Source: Pseudomonadota bacterium (lineage in GTDB: Bacteria; Pseudomonadota; Gammaproteobacteria; Burkholderiales; Thiobacillaceae). Taken from it: a DNA stretch of 10,175 bases. Every line of letters begins with the position of its first letter. Position 1 is the stretch's first letter. Where the stretch lies: contig JAJYXA010000256.1 in the NCBI GenBank assembly GCA_021791235.1, forward strand, positions 1 through 10,175. The letters are read 5' to 3'. A program made the translations under genes and the position numbers. Of the stretch, positions 1-4,265 are shown piece after piece. Under the pieces are notes generated by a model. The model was not told the origin of the DNA. It searched no databases and saw nothing but the letters and a program-made list of their open reading frames with translations.

Positions 1-62
1 CTAACCCTGCGCTCCAGCGGGACGCGCCGCAAGCGGCGCGTCCCTGAGCTTCGACGTTGGGC
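1..62 (+). repeat. Integron attC recombination site (left end clipped)
   Basis: This has the layout of an attC (59-base element). A CTAAC core (R'' type, normally seven bases ending in AAC) lies at the very edge. A long imperfect palindrome follows, whose centre is a perfect 12-bp inverted repeat, GGGACGCGCCGC (19-30) and GCGGCGCGTCCC (33-44), with only AA between. It ends in GTTGGGC at 56-62, matching the R' core GTTRRRY; the integrase would cut between G56 and T57. One or two bases of the left core are probably outside the window. A 25-bp relative of its left half recurs at 574-598, just after hicA, which is what an array of related attC sites gives. A plain transcription terminator is the alternative, but there is no T-run and both cores are present. 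Confidence 0.8.
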
Positions 63-78
63 GTCAGCAGCGCAGCAG

Positions 79-107
79 TTGCTTGTTACAGGGCATAGGG
101 CAATAAT
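79..107 (+). promoter_or_regulatory. Candidate sigma-70 promoter for hicBA
   Basis: The -35-like TTGCTT (79-84) and -10-like AATAAT (102-107) are 17 bp apart, inside the cassette and ahead of hicB. A second possible -10, TATCTT (112-117), follows. The -35 matches the consensus weakly. Cassettes carrying toxin-antitoxin genes usually bring their own promoter, so one is expected here, but the exact boxes are a guess. Confidence 0.35.
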
Positions 108-133
108 TGGCTATCTTATGCTTGGAGTCCGTC

Positions 134-343
134 ATGAAAGTCTACTCTGCGGTAATTGAGCGGTGCCCGCAAACTGGTCTGTTCGTTGGCTTTGTTCCCG
201 GCTTTCCCGGCGCCCATTCCCAAGGGGAAACATTGGATGAGGTCAATCACAACCTGCACGATGTTATTACAATGCTTCTGGAAGATGGCGAGCCGGTGCT
301 GGAGTCGGAGTTTGTTGGGGTTCAGAACGTCGCTGTCGCTTGA
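134..343 (+). CDS. hicB: HicB-family antitoxin
   Basis: This is a 69-residue protein with the partial RNase-H-like HicB fold: N-terminal MKVYSAVIE strand, the GLFVGFVPGFPGAHSQGETLDEV core and a helix (NLHDVITMLLEDGEP). HicB proteins neutralise the HicA mRNA interferase and often repress their own promoter. The start at 134 is chosen over an in-frame ATG at 107 because GGAG (124-127) lies six bases before it and the family begins at this MKVY-type strand. No clear C-terminal DNA-binding domain is present, so autoregulation is uncertain. The gene lies in a cassette between an attC and a half attC, and hicA begins three bases after its stop. The antitoxin-first order is known but less usual for hic pairs. 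Confidence 0.88.
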   Translation: MKVYSAVIERCPQTGLFVGFVPGFPGAHSQGETLDEVNHNLHDVITMLLEDGEPVLESEFVGVQNVAVA

Positions 344-346
344 GCC

Positions 347-571
347 ATGGGCAATGTTCCCGTCCTCAAGCCCAATGAGGTTATTGCCATCCTTATAAAA
401 CTCGGGTTCACCGAAGCCCGTCAGCGCGGATCACACAAACAGTTCCGCGATACGACGGGCCGTTGCACAACGGTTCCATTCCATCAGGGCCGAGACATAT
501 CCCCAATCCTACTTCGCCAAATTGCCAAAGACATTGGCCTTACGCTTGATGATCTGCTCAAGCATAGATAG
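347..571 (+). CDS. hicA: HicA-family mRNA interferase toxin
   Basis: This 74-residue protein has the double-stranded-RNA-binding-like HicA fold: a first helix (KPNEVIAILIKLGF), the GSHKQF motif with the presumed catalytic His30, a TVPFHQGRDI strand-turn and a C-terminal helix (LLRQIAKDIGLTLDDLL). HicA toxins cleave mRNA and tmRNA when free of HicB. The length is normal for the family and no key residue is missing, so the toxin looks active. It starts three bases after the hicB stop without its own strong ribosome binding site, which suggests translational coupling to hicB. The stop codon is two bases before the GCCCAAC core of the remnant attC, the usual tight packing of a cassette. Confidence 0.9.
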   Translation: MGNVPVLKPNEVIAILIKLGFTEARQRGSHKQFRDTTGRCTTVPFHQGRDISPILLRQIAKDIGLTLDDLLKHR

Positions 572-573
572 CA

Positions 574-598
574 GCCCAACCCGGCATTCGAGCGGGAC
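574..598 (+). repeat. Truncated attC (5' half only)
   Basis: GCCCAAC at 574-580 is a good R''-type core (RYYYAAC). The following bases match the left arm of the attC at 1-62, including the identical AGCGGGAC block (591-598). After GGGAC the similarity stops: the expected GC-rich palindrome and closing GTTRRRY core are absent. The site cannot form the full folded attC, so this cassette end looks deleted and the cassette fixed in the chromosome. Confidence 0.65.
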
Positions 599-599
599 T

Positions 600-732
600 G
601 TGCAAAAACGATAATCCCTTTCCCGCCCCGAAGCAGACATTAGTTGCTGTCACCCAACCGTCTGCTTAGGGTCGATTTGAGACAGAAAGTCCGACCCTGT
701 CTATCAGGTCAAGTCTGAACTTCTGCACATCC
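600..732. repeat. Gene-free stretch with nested inverted repeats
   Basis: I see no gene here. AAGCAGAC (631-638) pairs perfectly with GTCTGCTT (660-667), and GGGTCG (669-674) pairs with CGACCC (692-697). A further pair, GCGGGA (592-597) with TCCCGC (621-626), bridges the attC remnant and this stretch. The style resembles dispersed, degenerate intergenic elements of proteobacterial genomes. As the first structures beyond the hypE stop they might also end minus-strand transcription, but no T-run follows. Confidence 0.4.
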
Positions 733-1737
733 TCAGCATATCCGCGGCAGCGGATCATCCTCCAGTTCGTCCAGTATGCGGCGGCCGCCGAGCGGGGTTT
801 CCAGGATGACCCGTCCGCCCCCCACTTCGATGTGGCCGATGACGGCGGCGTCGCGGCCTTCGGGCAGGGCGTGCCATCGGTTGAGGATGTCTTCCGCCGC
901 GATGGGGTCGGCGACGGCGACGATGCGGCCTTCGCACGCCAGGAAATACGGGTCGTAGCCCAGCATTTCGCAGACCGACACGACTTCCGGCCGCAGCGGC
1001 ACCGCGGCCTGATAGAGCGTCACGCTGTGGCCGCAGGCGCGCGCGATTTCGTGGGCGACCGTGGCCAGCCCGCCGCGCGTCGGATCGCGCATGAACTTGA
1101 GGTCGGGCAAATCGCGGATGGCGCGCGCCAGCGGCAGCACCGAGGCGGAATCCGAGCGCAGCGCGCCGGACAGGCCGAACTGTTCGCGCGCCAGCATCAC
1201 CGCGATGCCGTGATCGCCCACCGGGCCGGATACCAGCACCACGTCGCCCGGCGCGATGCGGCTCATCGCCAGCCGCGCGCCTGCGCGCCGGACGCCGATG
1301 CCGGCGACGGAGAGATACAGGCCGCTGCCTTCGCCGCGGCGCACCACCTTGGTGTCGCCCGCCACCACGGCGACGCGGTTCTGGCGAGCGGCACGCGCGA
1401 AGCTGGTGACGTAGCGGTCGAGTACGCCGATTTCCAGTCCTTCCTCGATCAGCGCCGACAGCGTGAAGTAGAGCGGCTCGGCACCTGCCACGGCGAGATC
1501 GTTGACCACGCCATGCACGGCCAGCGAGCCGATGTCGCCGCCGGGAAATTCGAGCGGCTCGACGGTAAAGCCGTCGGTGGTGACCATGATGTCGCCGTCC
1601 ACATGCGGCAGCGCCACTGCGTCGGCGTTGGTATCGAGCAGCGGGTTGCCGAGATGCCGGACAAAGATGTCGGTGATGAGTTCGCGCATCAGGCGGCCGC
1701 CGTTGCCGTGCGCGAGAAGGATGCGGGTGTCGTCCAT
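733..1737 (-). CDS. hypE: Hydrogenase maturation protein HypE (carbamoyl dehydratase)
   Basis: HypE takes a carbamoyl group from HypF onto its C-terminal cysteine and dehydrates it with ATP to a thiocyanate, the source of the cyanide ligands of the [NiFe]-hydrogenase active site. The 334-residue protein has the normal family length. It shows the N-terminal AHGNGGR loop, the PurM-like ATP-binding core (ADAVALPHVDGDIMVTTDGF, VNDLAVAGA, VAGDTKV), the DPTRGGLATV segment and the essential ending PRIC, with Cys334 last. I place the start at MDDTRILLAHGNGG because the upstream in-frame sequence is broken hypF read out of frame. The ribosome binding site is weak, so translation may have depended on hypF, whose original stop lies five bases upstream. 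The gene appears intact, but its partners HypF and HypC in this locus are ruined; it works only if other copies exist. Confidence 0.93.
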   Translation of the reverse strand: MDDTRILLAHGNGGRLMRELITDIFVRHLGNPLLDTNADAVALPHVDGDIMVTTDGFTVEPLEFPGGDIGSLAVHGVVNDLAVAGAEPLYFTLSALIEEGLEIGVLDRYVTSFARAARQNRVAVVAGDTKVVRRGEGSGLYLSVAGIGVRRAGARLAMSRIAPGDVVLVSGPVGDHGIAVMLAREQFGLSGALRSDSASVLPLARAIRDLPDLKFMRDPTRGGLATVAHEIARACGHSVTLYQAAVPLRPEVVSVCEMLGYDPYFLACEGRIVAVADPIAAEDILNRWHALPEGRDAAVIGHIEVGGGRVILETPLGGRRILDELEDDPLPRIC

Positions 1738-1742
1738 GGGTT

Positions 1743-2390
1743 TTAGTGATATAGAAATTCGATGACTTGGCCGAAGCTTACCCGGCATCGTTGACGGGTA
1801 CACGTTGCGGCAGGCACACCGTGAAGCCCGCGGCTTCGAGCCGCTCGATCGCAGCCTCGGCGAGCAGCCGGTTCTGGAACACGCCGCCGGTAAGGCCGAC
1901 CGACTGGATGCCGGTTTGCGCGCGCAGCTGCTGGGCCTGATCGACCAGCGCCAGGCTGAGATGGAAGCCTGCCTCCGGCCGCATCGGGCCTTCGCCCTCG
2001 AAGCTGGCCTGGGTGCAGATGCGCACAGCGCCGCCGCCGCATCGAACAGGCGGCCGACCGCCGAACTGGTCGGGCTGTTCAGCCGGGCCGACCAGGCCTG
2101 ATGCAAGGCTTCAGTCGCGAAGGGCGTGGCCTGGCCGGTCTCCCACAGCAAGGCCGCAGCGGCGCGCTGCCAGCGGCCGGGCGAGCCGGTGAAGGCTTCG
2201 CCGCCCCACAGGGTCTGATCCATGCCGAGGCCGACGCCGTCCCAGGCGAACATGATCCATTCAGTCACATCCGGACACTCCCAGGCCAGCGCCGAGGCGT
2301 GGGCGTGGTGATGCCAGATTTCAGTCAGGGGCAAGTTGCTGTCGCGGGCATGGCGGCGATAGCCGTAGCCGGGATGCCGACTGCATGGGG
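1743..2390 (-). pseudogene. hypF: Remnant of hypF (C-terminal carbamoyltransferase domain), frameshifted and deleted
   Basis: Pieces of the HypF C-terminal Kae1-like domain appear in three successive frames. Frame one holds HPGYGYRRHAR, the metal-binding WHHHAHASA, WDGVGLGMDQTLWGGEAF and SAVGRLFDAAAAL. A shift near 2026 moves to a frame with ICTQASFEGEGPM, GLTGGVFQN and LPQRVPVNDAG, which hits a stop at 1778. The true C-terminus, VSFGQVIEFLYH, is in the third frame and ends at 1743. Between GRWQRAA and AALLWETG about 20 residues usual for the family are missing. The acylphosphatase, zinc-finger and YrdC-like parts (roughly the first two thirds of HypF) are absent. At least two indels and two deletions make this a pseudogene. 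Confidence 0.88.
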
Positions 2391-2499
2391 GTTCGTCCTG
2401 CATCATGAACAGGCTGACGTCGCGCCACACGCCCTTGGCCTGGCAACGGGCGGTATAGCCGTCGATCGATTCGATCTGCATGGGAATGGCGAGACACAT
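2391..2499 (-). pseudogene. hypC: Truncated hypC fused to the hypF remnant
   Basis: HypC is a small chaperone (about 75-90 residues) that uses Cys2 to carry the iron cofactor with HypD. The first 36 or so residues are preserved: MCLAIPMQIESIDGYTARC, the AKGVWRDVSLF segment and essential Cys2. The reading frame then crosses without a stop into HypF sequence (about residue 38 onward, near 2385-2397), so the second half of the OB fold is lost. GGAGG lies at 2515-2519, 15 bases before this ATG but six before an in-frame TTG at 2508. A TTG start would bury Cys2. The open frame continues through to the hypE stop, so an annotation pipeline may call one 591-residue HypC-HypF-HypE fusion; I read that as an artefact of decay. 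Confidence 0.82.
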
Positions 2500-2837
2500 G
2501 AGCGGCAATCAGAACCTCCACTCAAGCCAGTAAATGCGATTTGCCGGCCCTGCGCCCGATCAGGATTGCAAAATAATCATGAATAATCATGTGCTTGAGT
2601 GATTTTCATGATTTTTATTCGAATTGCGTGCTAGGTCGTGAATCAGAAATATCGAAACATAAAACGGTGTCTTTTTCAGCGTGCCGGCGTTGCAGCGGCT
2701 GCTGATAACAGAGGCCCGTGTGCAGGCGATGCCGATCCTGCCAGCCAGGAACCGCATGATCGAGGACGCGCTGGCCGCCCTGCGCGTCCTCGCCCGCTCA
2801 TCTGTTGCCGCTTGGCTCACAGTTCATCCTGAAACCT
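2500..2837. other. Intergenic region with 10-bp tandem repeat and possible gene fragment
   Basis: An AT-rich block (about 2570-2665) sits upstream of the hyp remnant. It contains AATAATCATG twice head to tail (2572-2591), followed by CATGATT (2607-2613), complementary to AATCATG at 2585-2591. This could be an old hyp operator or promoter. On the plus strand, from a GTG near 2678 to about 2795, the codons are GC-rich at third positions and would encode PALQRLLITEARVQAMPI onward; similarity to coding sequence then fades. I do not recognise the product. A minus-strand frame of 77 residues (2587-2820) crosses the AT-rich block and I do not believe it. Confidence 0.35.
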
Positions 2838-3217
2838 TCAATCACCGCCTCCCTGCCCGGGCATTTTCGCTTGCCAGAGGGCGAAGGTGGCCCCCGTGGG
2901 GTCGGTAAGGACGCTCATCCAGCCGTAGTCCCCCACCTCCATGACGTCCTGGGTAACGGTCGCACCCAGCGATTTGGCTTTTGCCGTTGTGGCAACGACG
3001 TCGTCCACGCCGACGTAGGCCATCCAGTGTGGCGGCATGCACGGGTCGCCCATCTGCCGCCACCGGTGCCTTCCCCCACGTTGATCATGGTGTATGAACC
3101 GCCGCCGCCGGGCATGGGCAGATCCTGCAGATTCCAGTCGAACAGCCCGGAATAAAATGCCTTGGCGCGGGCGAGATCGCCGGTATGCAATTCGATATGT
3201 ACGAATGGGTTTGCCAT
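2838..3217 (-). pseudogene. VOC (glyoxalase/bleomycin resistance) family protein with one frameshift
   Basis: The first half, MANPFVHIELHTGDLARAKA followed by FYSGLFDWN and SYTMINVGEGTGG, is a typical vicinal-oxygen-chelate module start. The second half, PHWMAYVGVDDVVATTAKAK, GATVTQDVMEVGDYGWMSVL and DPTGATFALWQAK, is in another frame and ends at 2838. One missing base around 3050-3057 (after the run encoding TGGG) restores a protein of about 126 residues, the normal length. VOC proteins bind a divalent metal and act on varied small molecules; the substrate here cannot be told. The start at 3217 has AGGAG about seven bases upstream. It is the last gene of the minus-strand group starting at 4116. 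A sequencing error is an equal alternative to a true pseudogene. Confidence 0.8.
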
Positions 3218-3231
3218 GGTCGCTTCTCCTT

Positions 3232-3354
3232 TCAATTCAGGTTCATGTGGACATCCATGTGCGCTCGATGCGGGACCCCGATCAGCCAGCCATGCAGCCA
3301 GAGGACGAAGGCGGCATAGAGCGCCAGGCCGCCGACTGCCGCGCCACGGGTCAA
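3232..3354 (-). CDS. Possible 40-residue single-span membrane peptide
   Basis: Between the membrane protein stop (3359) and the VOC start (3217) a third frame is open from a TTG at 3354. It encodes one hydrophobic segment, AAVGGLALYAAFVLWLHGWL, then IGVP and a His/Met-containing tail, HRAHMDVHMNLN. Codon use is like that of its neighbours and the position fills the gap exactly, which favours a gene. No good ribosome binding site precedes the TTG. It could instead be a C-terminal extension of the preceding membrane protein reached by a frameshift. I do not recognise the family. Confidence 0.4.
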   Translation of the reverse strand: MTRGAAVGGLALYAAFVLWLHGWLIGVPHRAHMDVHMNLN

Positions 3355-3358
3355 CGGG

Positions 3359-3769
3359 CTACGAAAACCAGCGCAGGAAGGCGGCCGCCGTCAGGGCTAC
3401 GGCGCCCAGCGCGGCCAGGCTCCGGAAGGTTCGCATCACGCTCACGCGGCTCCATGCCCTGCCACGAAGAAGGTAGAGCGCCGCCAGCAGGAATCCCGTT
3501 ATCGCCGCCGCCACTTTGACCGCAAGGGCGGCGATGGCAATGCTGCTCAAGTCCGGCGTTTCGCCGTAGTAGTAGAGGCTGGTGAGGCCGAACAATCCGC
3601 CGCTGGCGATTTGCGCGCCCCAGGCAACGAGGATCAGCCAAGCGAAGCTGCGCGTGTCTTCCGGCCTGAACGCGGGCCACAGCATGAATACCGCGCCGCC
3701 CAGCACGGCGGTGGCGCCGAAGTTGTGCACCACCTGGGTCAGGGCATAGGCGAGGTTTTCCGACCACAC
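3359..3769 (-). CDS. Small integral membrane protein, four predicted helices
   Basis: This 136-residue protein starts at a GTG (VWSENLAYALTQVVHNFGA) two bases after the stop of the upstream secreted-protein gene; an ATG at 3796 would add nine residues and overlap that gene. Hydrophobic segments lie at about residues 15-33, 41-62, 74-98 and 112-133, with basic loops between the last two (RGRAWSRVSVMR). A conserved-looking His in the first helix (VVHNFGA) might bind a cofactor or metal, but I cannot name a family. The stop at 3359 is reached after a natural-looking membrane end, AAAFLRWFS. Close packing with genes on both sides suggests one transcript from 4116 to 2838. Confidence 0.7.
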   Translation of the reverse strand: MWSENLAYALTQVVHNFGATAVLGGAVFMLWPAFRPEDTRSFAWLILVAWGAQIASGGLFGLTSLYYYGETPDLSSIAIAALAVKVAAAITGFLLAALYLLRGRAWSRVSVMRTFRSLAALGAVALTAAAFLRWFS

Positions 3770-3771
3770 GG

Positions 3772-4116
3772 CTACTTCACCGTGACCTGGATGCACTGTC
3801 CGATGCCGATGGGCACGTGGGCCTTGTTCACCACCTTGACGCAGAGGCTGCGCTTGCCGGATGACAGGGTTTCCAGCAGATAGCTGCCCTTGAGCTTGCG
3901 CAATATCGCCACTTCCTTGTTGTCGACGTAGAGATGGGCGTGATCCCCGCGTGGGCCGGGATTCACTTCATAGGCCAGCCGGTTCTCGTCCATCGCGTCG
4001 AGTGTGGCGCCGTCTGCCGGCGACCTGATCAGCGCCTTGCCCTGCCCAAGCGCGGTCAGGGGAATGGCCAGGAAGAGGCCGAGTGACAGGGCGGCAGGCA
4101 AATGTTTCCCGTTCAT
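3772..4116 (-). CDS. Small secreted/periplasmic protein, DUF6130/DUF4399-like
   Basis: This 114-residue protein has a clear signal peptide: basic start MNGKHLP, hydrophobic stretch AALSLGLFLAIPLTALG, and likely cleavage near ALG-QG. The mature part has a compact beta-rich look: SPADGATLDAMDENRLAYEV, PGPRGDHAHLYVDNKEV, LRKLKGSYLLETLSSGKRSL, CVKVVNKAHVPIG and QCIQVTV. Cys92 and Cys108 could form a disulfide. It resembles small periplasmic domains of unknown function with a GDH-H-YVD pattern; the assignment is from memory of the pattern. The ATG at 4116 has AAGGAG six bases upstream and is preferred to the ATG at 4152. It is the first gene of the minus-strand group that runs to the VOC gene. Confidence 0.75.
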   Translation of the reverse strand: MNGKHLPAALSLGLFLAIPLTALGQGKALIRSPADGATLDAMDENRLAYEVNPGPRGDHAHLYVDNKEVAILRKLKGSYLLETLSSGKRSLCVKVVNKAHVPIGIGQCIQVTVK

Positions 4117-4170
4117 GTGATCTCCTTTTCGGTGGCGAAGCAAGCCATTCATGAATCAACCAGCCTTCCC

Positions 4171-4199
4171 GTTATAGCGAGTCGACACGCACAAACAAA
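4171..4199 (-). promoter_or_regulatory. Candidate promoter for the minus-strand operon at 4116
   Basis: Read on the minus strand, TATAAC (4176-4171) is a good -10 box, and a weak -35-like TTTGTT lies 17 bases upstream. Transcription would begin near 4164, giving a leader of about 48 bases that carries the AAGGAG site. Only the -10 is convincing. Confidence 0.35.
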
Positions 4200-4253
4200 G
4201 CCCGGTTTTTCCGTCGCCATGGCATCGGATCGAGCCGGCTGGGGCAGGCTGCC

Positions 4254-4259
4254 TATACT
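4254..4259 (+). promoter_or_regulatory. -10 box of putA, placed for leaderless transcription
   Basis: TATACT (five of six matches to TATAAT) ends seven bases before the A of the putA ATG, exactly where transcription would start. There is no Shine-Dalgarno sequence before that ATG. No good -35 is present 16-18 bases upstream, so an activator may be needed. Confidence 0.5.
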
Positions 4260-4265
4260 GCGGCC

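Noticed and set aside
1..62. Rho-independent terminator at the left edge
   Set aside because: The stem is strong but there is no T-run, and core sites flank it as in attC.
832..1746. Plus-strand open frame of 304 codons opposite hypE
   Set aside because: Antisense shadow of hypE with biased composition.
733..2508. A genuine HypC-HypF-HypE fusion protein
   Set aside because: The HypF part between about 1740 and 2026 is read out of its own frame, so the middle of the fusion is nonsense; the frame is open only because GC-rich DNA has few stops.
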